Positions 32,657 through 43,487 of a DNA stretch of 64,000 nt are shown in pieces (positions within the stretch are counted from its first letter, which is position 1; each line of letters starts with the position of its first letter). This stretch comes from Isoptericola sediminis. GTDB taxonomy: Bacteria; Actinomycetota; Actinomycetes; Actinomycetales; Cellulomonadaceae. Below the pieces are notes generated by a model. It worked only from the letters and a program-made list of their open reading frames with translations. It was not told where the DNA came from and made no database searches. The position numbers and the translations under genes are program-made. The stretch is taken from the NCBI RefSeq assembly GCF_013085345.1, contig NZ_JABFAJ010000013.1:1-64000 (forward strand). The letters are read 5' to 3'.

Positions 32657-33945
32657 GGCACCCGCACCTCGCCCCGCTCGGCGGCCAGCGCGATGTCCGT
32701 GCGGTGGTGGGAGTCCGCGAGGTGGATCTCGGCGACGCCGGCGTAGGCCGCGGCCCGGGCCGCGGCGAGGTCGGCGCCCCGGCCGACCACCGACAGCACC
32801 CGGCCGCCGGCGGAGACGAGCGTGCCGTCCTCGGCCGTCGCGGTGCCGGCGTGCAGGACGTGCACACCCGGCAGGGCCTCGGCCGCCTCGATGCCGGTGA
32901 TCGCATCACCTCGTCGCGGCGACTCCGGGTAGCCGGTCGCCGCGACGACGACGTTGACCACGGCCTCGGGCGACCAGTGCAGCGGTGCGTGCTGCTCGAG
33001 CTCTCCGCGGGCCGCGGCCAGCAGCACGGACGACAACGGGGTCGTCAGGCGGGTCAGGACCGCCTGGATCTCCGGGTCGCCGAACCGGGCGTTGAACTCG
33101 ACCACCCGGGCCCCGCGCGAGGTCAGCGCGAGGCCGACGTAGAGCACGCCGACGAACGGGGTGCCGCGGTGCGCCATCTCGTCGATCGTCGGCTGCGCGA
33201 TCCGGTCGACGACCTCGGCGACGAGGCCCGACGGCGCCCAGTCCAGCGGGGTGTAGGCACCCATGCCGCCCGTGTTCGGCCCCTCGCCACCGTCGAACAC
33301 CCGCTTGAAGTCCTGGGCGGGGACCATCGGGACCACCGAGGCGCCGTCGCACAGGCAGAAGAGCGAGACCTCCGGGCCGTCCAGGTACTCCTCGACGACG
33401 ACCCGCCCCCCGGGTCGGGCACCGAGGGCCGCCTCCGCGTGCGCCAGCGCCTCCTTGCGGTCGGAGGTGACCACGACCCCCTTGCCGGCCGCCAGGCCGT
33501 CGTCCTTGACCACGTGCGGGGCGCCGAACGCGTCCAGGGCGGCGGCGACCTCGTCGCGGGTGGTGCACACGTGGGCCATCGCGGTGGGCACGTTCGCCGC
33601 CGCCATGACCTCCTTCGCGAACGACTTCGACCCCTCGAGCCGAGCCGCCTCGGCGGAGGGCCCGAAGACCGGGACACCCGCGTCCCGGACCGCGTCCGCG
33701 ACCCCGGCGACCAGCGGCGCCTCGGGGCCCACGACGACGAGGTCGGCACCGAGGTCGGTGGCCAGCGCGGCGATCGCGCCGCCGTCGACGGCGTCGACGG
33801 GGTGCAGGGTGGCCTCGCGGGCCATCCCCGGGTTCCCGGGGGCCGCGTGCAGCTCGTGCGGCTCTCCTCCGAGGGCGTCTTCCGCGGCGAGGGCGTGGAG
33901 GATGGCGTGCTCGCGAGCACCGTTCCCGACGACGAGGATCTTCAC
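32653..33945 (-). CDS. purD: phosphoribosylamine-glycine ligase
   Basis: A 430-residue GAR synthetase, second step of purine synthesis, an ATP-grasp enzyme. Visible are KILVVGNGAREHAI at the N terminus, HVVKDDGLAAGKGVVV (ATP-grasp loop), and VEFNARFGDPEIQAV. The GTG at 33945 lies 8 bases after a TACACT -10 box (33959-33954), so it is probably leaderless. It is the first gene of purD-purC. The purine genes purL, purSQ and purA are elsewhere in the window on the same strand. Confidence 0.97.
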   Translation of the reverse strand: MKILVVGNGAREHAILHALAAEDALGGEPHELHAAPGNPGMAREATLHPVDAVDGGAIAALATDLGADLVVVGPEAPLVAGVADAVRDAGVPVFGPSAEAARLEGSKSFAKEVMAAANVPTAMAHVCTTRDEVAAALDAFGAPHVVKDDGLAAGKGVVVTSDRKEALAHAEAALGARPGGRVVVEEYLDGPEVSLFCLCDGASVVPMVPAQDFKRVFDGGEGPNTGGMGAYTPLDWAPSGLVAEVVDRIAQPTIDEMAHRGTPFVGVLYVGLALTSRGARVVEFNARFGDPEIQAVLTRLTTPLSSVLLAAARGELEQHAPLHWSPEAVVNVVVAATGYPESPRRGDAITGIEAAEALPGVHVLHAGTATAEDGTLVSAGGRVLSVVGRGADLAAARAAAYAGVAEIHLADSHHRTDIALAAERGEVRVP

Positions 33946-34000
33946 GGGATCTCAGTGTAGGTGGAGCGGTCGGGGCCCGTGCGGGCGGTCCGGCGGACGG

Positions 34001-34708
34001 TCAGGACGGCACGGTCGCGTCCTGACCGGACGCCGCGAGGGAGTCGGCCACGAACCCGGTCCGCACCAGGTCGGCGACCGCGTCCCGCAGCCAGGACACG
34101 GCGTCCGGGGACCGGTCGCGCCCGGTGGCCACGGCCTGTCGGATCTCGGTGAACCGCGGCTCCAGCACCCGCACGTCGCCGCGATCCTCGGCCCAGCGGG
34201 TCACGGGCTGGCGGATCCCGGCGGCGACGTCGAGACCCTCCGCCTCGAACACGGCCGTCCCCTCCGCGCCCCGGACGAGCTGGGCGTGCCGCAGGGTCCG
34301 CGTCAGGGACAGGTCGTACGCCGACCCCTCCTTGACCCCGATCCGCACCCCGGGGGCGTCGACCTCGGCGGCGGACCGCAGCGGCGAGGACGCGGGGACG
34401 GCGAAGACCCCCTCGATGAGGACGTACGGGTCGGTGAACGCCACGTGCTCGGCGCGCTGCGGCTCGGCCGCGAGGAACCCGACGTCCGCCTGGCCGTCCC
34501 GGACGGCGGCGAACGCGTCCCGGGCGGCGTCGACGCAGGACAGCTCGATGAAGGTGCCGAGGTGGTCGGCCAGGGCACGGGCCAGGTCGACGGTGACGCC
34601 GGTGGGCGCCGACGCCGTGCCCTGGGCGAGCACCGGGTTGCCGAGGTTGATCACGGCGCGCAGCGCCCCCGTGGGGGCGAGCACGGCGGCCTCCGCGGCG
34701 CGGCTCAT
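34001..34708 (-). CDS. solute-binding-protein-like protein without signal peptide, coupled to purA
   Basis: A 235-residue protein with the type 3 periplasmic-binding fold: [15 protein letters not shown] at the start, [29 protein letters not shown] and [14 protein letters not shown] are its standard landmarks. It begins directly with the domain. There is no signal peptide or lipobox, so it is probably cytoplasmic. Its ATG overlaps the purA stop by 4 bases (ATGA). No transporter genes are adjacent. It may be an intracellular ligand sensor or an enzyme-like derivative; the ligand is unknown. Confidence 0.8.
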   Translation of the reverse strand: MSRAAEAAVLAPTGALRAVINLGNPVLAQGTASAPTGVTVDLARALADHLGTFIELSCVDAARDAFAAVRDGQADVGFLAAEPQRAEHVAFTDPYVLIEGVFAVPASSPLRSAAEVDAPGVRIGVKEGSAYDLSLTRTLRHAQLVRGAEGTAVFEAEGLDVAAGIRQPVTRWAEDRGDVRVLEPRFTEIRQAVATGRDRSPDAVSWLRDAVADLVRTGFVADSLAASGQDATVPS

Positions 34709-36000
34709 GCCCGTGCGTGGATCAGGTCGTGGATCGGGATGATCTCGTCACGCCGCGGCCCGACCCCGACGGCGGAGATCCGGCAGCCCGACATCTTCTC
34801 GAGCGCCCGCACGTACGCCTGGGCGTTGGCCGGCAGCTCGTCGAAGGACCGGCACTGCGAGATGTCCTCCCACCAGCCGGGCAGCTCCTCGTAGATCGGC
34901 GTGGCGTGGTGGAACGCCGACTGGTCGTCCGGCATCTCGTCGTACCGGGTGCCGTCGACGTCGTAGGCGACGCAGACCGGGATCTTCTCGATGCCGGTCA
35001 GCACGTCGAGCTTGGTCACGACGAGGTCGGTGAGTCCGTTGACGCGTGCCGCGTACCGGGCGATGACCGCGTCGTACCAGCCGCAGCGCCGGGCACGTCC
35101 CGTGGTCACGCCGTACTCCCCGCCGGTCTTGAGCAGGTACTCGCCGTTCGCGTCGAACAGCTCGGTGGGGAACGGCCCCTCCCCCACACGGGTGGTGTAC
35201 GCCTTGATGACGCCGATGATCGAGTCGATCCGGGTCGGCCCGACGCCGGACCCCGTGACCGCGCCGCCGGCGGTCGCGTTCGACGACGTCACGAACGGGT
35301 AGGTGCCGTGGTCGACGTCGAGCATGGTCGCCTGGCCGCCCTCGAAGAGGACGTTGTGACCGGCGTCCAGCGCCTGGTTCAGCGCCAGCCCGGTGTCGGC
35401 GACCATCGGCCGCAGCCGTTCGGCGTGCCCGAGCAGCTCTTCGACGACCTCGTCGACCTCGACGGCGCGACGGTTGTAGACCTTCACCAGCAGGTGGTTC
35501 TTCTGGTCGAGCGCGCCCTCGACCTTCTCGCGCAGGATCTTGGGGTCGAACAGGTCGGCGACCCGAATGCCCACGCGGTTGATCTTGTCGGCGTAGGCCG
35601 GGCCGATGCCCCGCCCGGTGGTGCCGATGCGCCGCTTGCCGAGGAACCGCTCGGTGACCTTGTCCACCGTGCGGTGGTACGAGGCGATGACGTGCGCACC
35701 GGAGGACACCATCAGCTTGGAGGTGTCGACGCCGCGGGCCTCGAGCGCGTCCAGCTCCTCGAAGAGGACGTCGATGTCGACCACGACACCGTTGGCGATG
35801 ACCGGGGTCACACCGGGGGACAGGATGCCCGAGGGCAGGAGGTGCAGGGCGTACTTCTCGTCGCCGATCACCACCGTGTGCCCGGCGTTGTTGCCCCCGT
35901 TGAACTTGACCACGTAGTCGACGCGGTCACCGAGGAGGTCCGTCGCCTTCCCCTTGCCCTCATCGCCCCACTGGGCGCCGACGAGCACCACGGCTGGCAT
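34705..36000 (-). CDS. purA: adenylosuccinate synthetase
   Basis: A 431-residue PurA, which makes adenylosuccinate from IMP, aspartate and GTP. The GTP and catalytic motifs [15 protein letters not shown] and NAGHTV, the IMP-binding [15 protein letters not shown], and VITLD-like loops are present. ATG at 36000 has GAGGAGAG upstream. It is followed by the coupled solute-binding-like gene. The length and start are typical. Confidence 0.98.
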   Translation of the reverse strand: MPAVVLVGAQWGDEGKGKATDLLGDRVDYVVKFNGGNNAGHTVVIGDEKYALHLLPSGILSPGVTPVIANGVVVDIDVLFEELDALEARGVDTSKLMVSSGAHVIASYHRTVDKVTERFLGKRRIGTTGRGIGPAYADKINRVGIRVADLFDPKILREKVEGALDQKNHLLVKVYNRRAVEVDEVVEELLGHAERLRPMVADTGLALNQALDAGHNVLFEGGQATMLDVDHGTYPFVTSSNATAGGAVTGSGVGPTRIDSIIGVIKAYTTRVGEGPFPTELFDANGEYLLKTGGEYGVTTGRARRCGWYDAVIARYAARVNGLTDLVVTKLDVLTGIEKIPVCVAYDVDGTRYDEMPDDQSAFHHATPIYEELPGWWEDISQCRSFDELPANAQAYVRALEKMSGCRISAVGVGPRRDEIIPIHDLIHARA

Positions 36001-36097
36001 GGATCAACTCTCCTCGTTCGTCGATGAGACCCGGAGGATCCCGCCGGGCCTCGCCAGAGTTTACCCGGCCATGACCTGGTGTCCCAGGCAGCGCGCC

Positions 36098-36475
36098 CTA
36101 GGCGGGTCGGGGACGCTGCGGCAGCTCGACCGACGCGGCACCCGTGGCCGTGTCCGACTGCTCGCAGTGGTGGTCGGTGTCGATCCGGAAGAGGTCGAGG
36201 GCGCCGCACACCTCGAGCACGAAGAGGTCGCGGTCGTCGGCGCCGCGCAGGACCGTGGCCCCGCCGCGCTTGCGACCCGCGTCGGCGAGCGAGATGAGGA
36301 ACGCCGCACCGGTGGAGTCCATGAAGGTCACCCGGCACATGTCGATCACCAGGAGCTGACGGCGGAGGCCGACGACGCGCGCCGCGATCTCGGGGAACTG
36401 GTCCCGTTCGGCGAGGTCGAGGTCGCCGGCGATCACGAGCGTCGTCGTCGTGGAGGACGTCGCGATCTCGATCAT
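36098..36475 (-). CDS. STAS-domain anti-anti-sigma factor
   Basis: A 125-residue STAS protein, RsbV/SpoIIAA-like. The conserved phosphorylation motif FMDSTGAAFLISL includes the serine that a partner kinase modifies. The core fold is followed by a short C-terminal tail of about 25 residues. The ATG at 36475 lies 7 bases after a TAGGCT -10 box (36488-36483) and has no ribosome-binding site, so it is probably leaderless. It lies about 600 bases from a fused phosphatase/kinase gene, so the two may act in the same partner-switching circuit. No sigma factor is encoded nearby. Confidence 0.88.
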   Translation of the reverse strand: MIEIATSSTTTTLVIAGDLDLAERDQFPEIAARVVGLRRQLLVIDMCRVTFMDSTGAAFLISLADAGRKRGGATVLRGADDRDLFVLEVCGALDLFRIDTDHHCEQSDTATGAASVELPQRPRPA

Positions 36476-36575
36476 GTGCCCGAGCCTACCGTCGCACCCC
36501 GGAGTTCCGCGCCTCGGGACGGCGAGGGCCGCGTCCGCGTGGCAGGCCCGCGCACCCCCCTGGGAGGATGACGCC

Positions 36576-37013
36576 ATGAACCCTCTGACCGACAACCTGC
36601 TGTCCGGACCCGACCCGACGCTCCTGCCCGACGACCACGCGGCGGTGCGGGAGGCCCTGGAGACCGGTGAGGACCCGGCGGTCCTGGCGGCGGCGCACCC
36701 GGCGGCCAGCACGGCCTGGGCCGTCCTGGCCGAGCAGACCCTCGCGGGCGGCGACGACGTCACCCGCTCCGTGACGGCCTACGCCTACGCACGCACCGGC
36801 TACCACCGGGGCCTGGACGCCCTGCGCCGGGCGGGGTGGCGCGGCCAGGGACCGGTGCCGGTCGACCACACCCCGAACCAGGGGTTCCTGCGGGCCCTGC
36901 TGGCGCTGTCGGAGGCCGCCGCGCGGATCGGCGAGACGGACGAGGCGGAGCGCTGCGCGCAGCTCCTGACGGACTCCGGGGTCTCGGCCGCCGACGTCCG
37001 CGCGCTGCGCTGA
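36576..37013 (+). CDS. DUF3151-family protein
   Basis: A 145-residue protein of the actinobacterial DUF3151 family. The stretch ASTAWAVLAEQTLAGG, then SVTAYAYARTGYHRGLDALRR and the DHTPNQGFLRALLALSEAA region are its landmarks. The function is unknown. It is soluble and mainly helical. ATG at 36576 has GGGAGG upstream. It is divergent from the STAS gene and converges with the phosphatase gene, and shares no obvious operon. Confidence 0.88.
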   Translation: MNPLTDNLLSGPDPTLLPDDHAAVREALETGEDPAVLAAAHPAASTAWAVLAEQTLAGGDDVTRSVTAYAYARTGYHRGLDALRRAGWRGQGPVPVDHTPNQGFLRALLALSEAAARIGETDEAERCAQLLTDSGVSAADVRALR

Positions 37014-37054
37014 CCCCTGTCCCGGCCCGGCGGGCCGGCGCCGGGCCGGGCCGG

Positions 37055-39250
37055 CTACGCGGGTCCTGACCCGCTGGTCAGGTCGGGGCGCAGCTTGGCC
37101 CAGACCAGCTTTCCCGACGCGCTGGGCCGCCATCCCCAGTCCGCCAGGCGTTCGACGATCTGCATGCCGAACCCGCCGAGCCGGTTCGGGTGCCCGTCCG
37201 TGGCGACCGGTGGCGCCGGGTTGGAGTCCTCGACCTCGATGCGCAGGCCGTCCCCCGTGTCGAACAGCCGGAGCGCGATGTTGCCCCAGCCGTGCAGCAC
37301 ACCGTTGGCGACCAGCTCGCTCACGACGAGCTCGGCCGCCGCGGACTCCGCCAGCCCCCACGCCTGCGAGGTGCGCAGGACCGCGTGGCGGGCACGGCCG
37401 ATGGAGGCCGGTTCGCTCGGCAGCAGCCAGCGGCGCGAGCGGGGGCTCAGCGCCGTGACCCGGTGGTCGGCCTCCGGGTCGGGCACCCGCACCACGACGA
37501 TCGCGACGTCGTCCTCGGGCGAGTCGGCCAGCCGGGACAGCAGCTCCTCCCCGACGCCCGCGGCGTCGCGGGCCGTGATGCGCCCGGACATCTCCGTCAG
37601 CGTCTCCAGCCCGCGCTTGAGGGACCGGTCGCGACGCTCGATGAGCCCGTCGGTGTAGAAGACCAGCACGTCCCCGCGACGCAGGACCTCGTGCCCGGTC
37701 TCGCGGGGCTCGTTGCCGAAGCCGACGAGCATGCCGCCCGCCCCGTTCAGCAGGCGTGTGCCGCCGTCCCGGAGCAGCAGCGGCGGGAGGTGCCCGGCGC
37801 GGGTGTACTCCAGGCCCCAGCTGTCGTCCTCGGTCCGGTGCTGCAGCGCGGCGTAGACCATCGACGCCGGCCGCGGCACCCGCATCCCGGCCACGAGCTG
37901 GTCGACGCGGTCGAGCACGGTCCCCGGGGTCGTCAGCTCGTAGGCGTAGGCCCGCACCACGGACCGCAGCTGACCCATCGCCGCGGCCGCCTCGACGTCG
38001 TGCCCGACGACGTCGCCGATGACCAGGCCGACCGTCCCGTCGGCGATCTGGAGGACGTCGTACCAGTCGCCGCCCACCTGCGCGTGCTCGGCGTTCGGCG
38101 CGTAGTAGGTCCACACGTCCAGCCCGGTCACGTCCGCCTGCTCGGGCAGCATGGCACGCTGCAGGGCCTCGGCGAGCCGGTGCTCGCGCGCGTACAGCCG
38201 CGCGTTGTCGATCGCGGTGCCGGCGCGGCGGGCCACGACCTCGACCACGGTGGACACGTGGTCCAGCCCCGGTGCGGGTCCCGACTCCGGCACGGGCTCG
38301 TCCCCGTCCCAGGTGACGAGGAGACCGAGGACACGACGTCGGCCCGCCACCGCGTGCACCACCGCCTCCCGGGGCACCGCGCCCGTCTCGGCGACGACCC
38401 GGTGCATCAGGTCCCGCCGCAACCACCCCGCGGCCGAGGACGGGTCGAAACGGCCCTCGAGGCTCAGCCGCACCGGCCCGTCGACGGCGCCGTCGAGCAG
38501 CTGCTGCACGTCGTCCACCACGGGCTCGGGGACCTCCGACACGTCCCCGGTGAGGGCGGGTTCGAGCCGGTCGTGCGTCCGGTCTTCGGGGACGTAGCGC
38601 GTGTGACGCCGTCCGCGACCCGACGGCGGGGATGCGACGTCGACGCCCTCGGCGAAGAGCAGCCCGTCGTCGTTGACGTAGAACCCCGCCCAGGGCACGA
38701 GGGAGCGCAGCAGGTCGGCGATGTCCCGCAGCGCGAACGGGTACTCGAGGTCGCCGAGGAGATCGGTGGTCTGCGCGATGAGGTCCAGGTCGGCGCGCTG
38801 CCGGCGTTCGACCTCCAGCGACGCGAGCTGCGCCGCCTGCTGGTCGACGTACTCGGAGACGTCGGTGGTCACGCCGACCCAGTACTCGGGGAGCCCGTGG
38901 TCGGTCGGCAGCGGGGTGACGTCGACCTGCAGCCACGTGGTGCGGCCGTCGCTGCGACGGGTGCTCACGATCCTCCGCATCGCGCGGCCGGCCTTGAGGT
39001 CCTCCTGGGCGGCGGTGCGCTGGGGGTCGTCCTCGACGAGCGCGAGCAGGGAGTTCGGGCCGAGGAGCGCCAGCTCCTCGATGCCCACGCCACCCAGCTC
39101 CTCGAACGCCCGGTTGACCCAGAGCACAGGCATGCCGAGGCTCCAGGCACCCGTGACGAAGGCCGGGACGGTCGTGACGGACAGCGCGGCCGCGAGCCGG
39201 GAGGCGGGAACGGGCAGAACGTCGGCGGACGAACCGGGCATTTGGTCCAT
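37055..39250 (-). CDS. PAS-GAF-PP2C (SpoIIE) phosphatase with C-terminal HATPase kinase domain
   Basis: A 731-residue signalling protein. Domains in order: PAS (about 20-150), GAF-like sensor (about 170-370), SpoIIE/PP2C phosphatase (about 385-590; metal residues in QVGGDWYDVL, GDVVGHD and VFYTDGL, then DDVAIVVVR) and an RsbW-like HATPase (about 605-725; N box SELVANGVLHG, G boxes EVEDSNPAPP and GGFGMQIVE). Phosphatase and kinase in one chain suggest that it both removes and adds phosphate on STAS proteins, of which two are encoded on either side. ATG at 39250 has a GGGAGGGGG site close upstream. It may set the activity of an unlinked sigma factor. Confidence 0.92.
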   Translation of the reverse strand: MDQMPGSSADVLPVPASRLAAALSVTTVPAFVTGAWSLGMPVLWVNRAFEELGGVGIEELALLGPNSLLALVEDDPQRTAAQEDLKAGRAMRRIVSTRRSDGRTTWLQVDVTPLPTDHGLPEYWVGVTTDVSEYVDQQAAQLASLEVERRQRADLDLIAQTTDLLGDLEYPFALRDIADLLRSLVPWAGFYVNDDGLLFAEGVDVASPPSGRGRRHTRYVPEDRTHDRLEPALTGDVSEVPEPVVDDVQQLLDGAVDGPVRLSLEGRFDPSSAAGWLRRDLMHRVVAETGAVPREAVVHAVAGRRRVLGLLVTWDGDEPVPESGPAPGLDHVSTVVEVVARRAGTAIDNARLYAREHRLAEALQRAMLPEQADVTGLDVWTYYAPNAEHAQVGGDWYDVLQIADGTVGLVIGDVVGHDVEAAAAMGQLRSVVRAYAYELTTPGTVLDRVDQLVAGMRVPRPASMVYAALQHRTEDDSWGLEYTRAGHLPPLLLRDGGTRLLNGAGGMLVGFGNEPRETGHEVLRRGDVLVFYTDGLIERRDRSLKRGLETLTEMSGRITARDAAGVGEELLSRLADSPEDDVAIVVVRVPDPEADHRVTALSPRSRRWLLPSEPASIGRARHAVLRTSQAWGLAESAAAELVVSELVANGVLHGWGNIALRLFDTGDGLRIEVEDSNPAPPVATDGHPNRLGGFGMQIVERLADWGWRPSASGKLVWAKLRPDLTSGSGPA

Positions 39251-39364
39251 TGCCCCCTCCCTTCTCAACGTCTCGCGGCCAGGTTGGTGCATCGGGGGGC
39301 CATTCAACCGTAGATTGGTGTCCGCCGAGACGTGAGGTGAGCGAAAGCTCGAGGAAGGAGCACC

Positions 39365-39781
39365 GTGCAGGACGCATCCAATGCGGCGCACCCCCCGGAC
39401 GACGGGGACGGTGACAAGAACGCGGCGCCCCAGATCGGCGACCCCGCGAGCATCCATGTGATCGTGGGGAGCTCACGCGCTCGCGTGGTCCTCTCGGGCG
39501 AGATCGACGCCGACGTCAGCTCCGAGCTGGGCGAGGCCATCTCCGACGCGGAGGCCTCCGGGCTGCCGGTCGAGATCGACGCCCACCACGTGACCTTCAT
39601 GGACTCCTCCGGCGTGGCCTTCCTGGCGCGCCTCGCCTCGCGCAGCCCGCACACGGTGCGCATCCTGCGCGCACCGCCGACGGTGCGCTTCCTGCTGGAG
39701 GTCACGCGGATCGGCGAGCTGCTGGAGATCGTCGACGACGACCCCGGTGTCGACCTGGACATCACCTCGGCCCAGCACTGA
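39365..39781 (+). CDS. STAS-domain anti-anti-sigma factor
   Basis: A 138-residue STAS protein. The phospho-acceptor motif is FMDSSGVAFLARL; the core begins at about residue 30 (IHVIVGSSRARVVLSG). An acidic, probably unstructured N-terminal region of 25 residues precedes it. The GTG at 39365 has AGGAG upstream. It is divergent from the phosphatase/kinase gene with 114 bp between, so the two are likely co-regulated partners in partner switching. Confidence 0.9.
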   Translation: MQDASNAAHPPDDGDGDKNAAPQIGDPASIHVIVGSSRARVVLSGEIDADVSSELGEAISDAEASGLPVEIDAHHVTFMDSSGVAFLARLASRSPHTVRILRAPPTVRFLLEVTRIGELLEIVDDDPGVDLDITSAQH

Positions 39782-39787
39782 GCCTGC

Positions 39788-39835
39788 ACGCACCGACGCC
39801 CCGCCGCTCCGAGGAGCGGCGGGGCGTCGGTGCGT
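39788..39835. terminator. bidirectional terminator, 23-bp stem
   Basis: Positions 39788-39810 pair exactly with 39813-39835, a 23-bp stem with a very short loop, between the convergent STAS gene and fba. Confidence 0.85.
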
Positions 39836-39848
39836 CAGCGGAGGCTGA

Positions 39849-40868
<1,020 letters not shown>

Positions 40869-41063
40869 CTGCGGTACTCCAATGAGGGGACGTACGAGGG
40901 ACGACGCAGGCGGGCGACGTCCCACCGTCGCTGGTGGCCGGCGAGCACGCAGCCCACATGCATCCGGATTTTCTCACGTCCGACGCATCACCGTCACATG
41001 GCGTCGCACAGGATGAGACGGTCGCCCGGGTCATCGGTGGCGCGACGGGACGTCACGGGCGGT

Positions 41064-41675
41064 TCACAGGTGCTGCGACGCCCAGGCGTGCAGGGCGATC
41101 GCCGCTGCGGCGCCGGCGTTCAACGACCGTGTCGACCCGTGCTGGGTGATGTGGACGACGACGTCGCACACCGCCTGCGCCTGCGGGGTCAGCCCGTCGG
41201 ACTCCTGGCCGAGGAGCAGCACGCACCGCGGCGGCAGCTCGCGGCGCTCGAGCGCCACCGAGCCCGGCACGTTGTCCACACCGACCACGGGCAGGCGTTC
41301 GCCGGCCGCCCACGCGGCGAAGGACTCGGCGTCCGGGTGGTGCTGGACGTGCAGGTAGCGGTCGGTGACCATCGCACCGCGCCGGTTCCAGCGCCGCCGG
41401 CCCACGATGTGCACGCCGGCGACGTTGAAGGCGTTCGCGGTGCGCACCACGGAGCCGATGTTCAGGTCGTGCGCCCAGTTCTCGATCGCGACGTGCAGCT
41501 GCCGGTCCGGCGGACGACGTCGGTCCATGTCCGCCACGATCGCCTCGACCGACCAGTAGCGGTACGCGTCGACGACGTTGCGCCGGTCGCCGTGCTCGAG
41601 CAGCTCGGGGTCGTAGCGCGGGTCGTCGGGCCAGGGCCCGGCCCACGGACCGACGCCGACGACCCGGTCACTCAT
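41064..41675 (-). CDS. SpoU/TrmH-family RNA 2'-O-methyltransferase
   Basis: A 203-residue SPOUT methyltransferase. The three SpoU motifs are present: [13 protein letters not shown] (motif 1), [11 protein letters not shown] (motif 2) and [20 protein letters not shown] (motif 3). It would methylate a 2'-OH on tRNA or rRNA; the target is unknown. Its ATG lies inside the end of the DUF368 gene (8-base overlap), so the two genes are coupled. An upstream partner of this type is unusual. Confidence 0.92.
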   Translation of the reverse strand: MSDRVVGVGPWAGPWPDDPRYDPELLEHGDRRNVVDAYRYWSVEAIVADMDRRRPPDRQLHVAIENWAHDLNIGSVVRTANAFNVAGVHIVGRRRWNRRGAMVTDRYLHVQHHPDAESFAAWAAGERLPVVGVDNVPGSVALERRELPPRCVLLLGQESDGLTPQAQAVCDVVVHITQHGSTRSLNAGAAAAIALHAWASQHL

Positions 41676-42639
41676 CGCCGTCCCGCGTGGACTCCCACCA
41701 GAACAGCGCGCCGACCACCGCGGCCCCCGCGAGGGCCAGCAGCAGGGGGCCGACGACGGCGCTCGCGTCGTCCGGGGCCAGCAGCCCGCCGTCGGCGTCC
41801 TGCCACGGCCACAGGGCCCGCAGCGAGCCGATCATGAGCCCGGCGAGCACCGCCATCGTGCCCTGCCGCCGGTGCTCGAGCAGCCAGTGCAGCAGCTTGA
41901 CGAACGAGGCCAGGCCGACGGCGGCACCGACGACGAACGCGCCCAGGAAGGCCAGGTCGCGGTCCTCGACGGCCTGCTGGACCGGGATGTACAGCCCGAG
42001 GATCACCAGCAGCGTCGACCCCGAGACGCCCGGCAGCACGAGCGCGTTGATGGCGACCGCCGCCGACCCGGCGACGTACCACAGCGAGGGGTCGACGACC
42101 TGCGACGGCGGCAGCCCGACGAAGAAGAACCCGACCACGGCGGCACCCAGCAGCAGCACGGCGTCCAGCGGCCGGAACCGGCGGGGCATCATGCTCAGCG
42201 GCACCAGCACCGACACGGCGATCATGCCGAAGAACACCGACCGCACCGGGACCGGGTTCTCCTCGAGCAGCGGGGCGATCGTGTTCAGCGAGGCGAGGAG
42301 CACCACCACCATGCCGCCCAGCACGGGGGCGAGGAAGCGCCAGTCCACCGCCCGCAGCGCCCGGCCGGCCGGGCGCAGCCCGTGCCCCTGCGCCACGCCC
42401 TGGACCAGCTCGCGGCCGGCGTGCACGACCTGGCTCGCCGCGGCCAGCAGCTGGTCGTACAGACCCGTGATGAGCGCGACGGTGCCGCCGGAGATGCCGG
42501 GGACGGACTCGGCCATGCCGACCAGCCCGCCGCGGGCCGCCAGGCCCGGGGCGGAACGCCAGCTCGTGCCGGGCGCGGGGGCCGCGTGGCGGCGGACGGC
42601 ACCGGTGTGGGTCGGAGGATCTGCGTGCTCGTCGGTCAC
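41668..42639 (-). CDS. DUF368-family membrane protein (undecaprenyl-phosphate translocase-like)
   Basis: A 323-residue multi-pass protein of the DUF368 family. The stretch [24 protein letters not shown] and the repeat-like [17 protein letters not shown] are the two hallmark repeated segments. About eight membrane helices are predicted by eye. Family members (PopT) recycle undecaprenyl phosphate across the membrane, which would serve cell-wall synthesis; the assignment to this protein is inference. GTG at 42639 lies 6 bases after a TAGGCT box (42651-42646), so the mRNA is leaderless. It is coupled to the SpoU gene. Confidence 0.88.
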   Translation of the reverse strand: MTDEHADPPTHTGAVRRHAAPAPGTSWRSAPGLAARGGLVGMAESVPGISGGTVALITGLYDQLLAAASQVVHAGRELVQGVAQGHGLRPAGRALRAVDWRFLAPVLGGMVVVLLASLNTIAPLLEENPVPVRSVFFGMIAVSVLVPLSMMPRRFRPLDAVLLLGAAVVGFFFVGLPPSQVVDPSLWYVAGSAAVAINALVLPGVSGSTLLVILGLYIPVQQAVEDRDLAFLGAFVVGAAVGLASFVKLLHWLLEHRRQGTMAVLAGLMIGSLRALWPWQDADGGLLAPDDASAVVGPLLLALAGAAVVGALFWWESTRDGDE

Positions 42640-42669
42640 GCTCGAAGCCTACGGGCTACGGTGTCTGCC
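42640..42669. promoter_or_regulatory. 30-bp divergent promoter pair, both leaderless
   Basis: TAGGCT on the minus strand (42651-42646) stands 6 bases before the DUF368 GTG, and TACGGT on the plus strand (42657-42662) stands 7 bases before the HAD ATG. The two -10 boxes are only 5 bases apart, so RNA polymerase can serve only one gene at a time, and each -35 would lie near or inside the other gene. Confidence 0.65.
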
Positions 42670-43446
42670 ATGACCGAGCGGAAGATCGAGTGCTGGCTGA
42701 CCGACATGGACGGCGTCCTCGTGCACGAGGGCGAGGCCATCGACGGCGCGGCGGAGTTCATCGACGCCCTCCGGGAGAAGAAGCGCCGCTTCCTGGTGCT
42801 CACGAACAACTCGATCTTCACCCCGCGCGACCTGGCCGCCCGGCTCGCGACGTCGGGGGTCGAGGTGCCCGAGGAGTCCATCTGGACCTCGGCGCTCGCC
42901 ACCGCCACGTTCCTCGCCGAGCAGGTGCCCGGCGGGTCGGCGTACGTCATCGGCGAGGCGGGGCTGACCACCGCCCTGCACGAGGCCGGGTACACCCTCA
43001 CCGACACCGGACCCGACTACGTCGTGCTCGGCGAGACCCGCACCTACTCGTTCGAGGCGATCACCAAGGCGGTCCGGCTCATCAAGGGGGGCGCGCGGTT
43101 CATCGCCACGAACCCGGACACGACCGGGCCGTCGCCCGAGGGGCCGTTGCCGGCCACCGGTTCCGTGGCGGCGATGATCACGGCCGCCACCGGCCGCTCG
43201 CCCTACTACGTGGGCAAGCCGAACCCGATGATGTTCCGCTCGGCCCTCAACCGCATCGAGGCCCACTCGGAGACGACGGCCATGATCGGCGACCGCATGG
43301 ACACCGACATCGTGGCCGGGATCGAGGCCGGCCTGGAGACGTTCCTGGTGCTGACCGGGACGACCGTGGAGGACGAGGTCGACGAGCACCCCTTCCGCCC
43401 GTCCCACGTCGTGGAGTCCGTCGCGGACCTCGTCGACCGCGTCTGA
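42670..43446 (+). CDS. HAD-IIA family phosphatase (NagD-like)
   Basis: A 258-residue haloacid-dehalogenase hydrolase of subfamily IIA. Motif I is WLTDMDGVL, motif [10 protein letters not shown], motif III around GKPNP, and motif [15 protein letters not shown]. Family members dephosphorylate sugar or nucleotide phosphates; the substrate is unknown. Promoter and start as described for the 30-bp divergent region. It converges with pyrE, with a palindromic hairpin between. Confidence 0.93.
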   Translation: MTERKIECWLTDMDGVLVHEGEAIDGAAEFIDALREKKRRFLVLTNNSIFTPRDLAARLATSGVEVPEESIWTSALATATFLAEQVPGGSAYVIGEAGLTTALHEAGYTLTDTGPDYVVLGETRTYSFEAITKAVRLIKGGARFIATNPDTTGPSPEGPLPATGSVAAMITAATGRSPYYVGKPNPMMFRSALNRIEAHSETTAMIGDRMDTDIVAGIEAGLETFLVLTGTTVEDEVDEHPFRPSHVVESVADLVDRV

Positions 43447-43487
43447 CCCGAGGGGCGCCTGCCCGTCACTCCACCGCCGTCTCCGCT

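Noticed and set aside
39250-39364. SigB-type promoter between the phosphatase and STAS genes
   Set aside because: No convincing GTTT/GGGTAA-type pair at correct spacing; a TAGATT box exists but the candidate -35 is 21 bases away.
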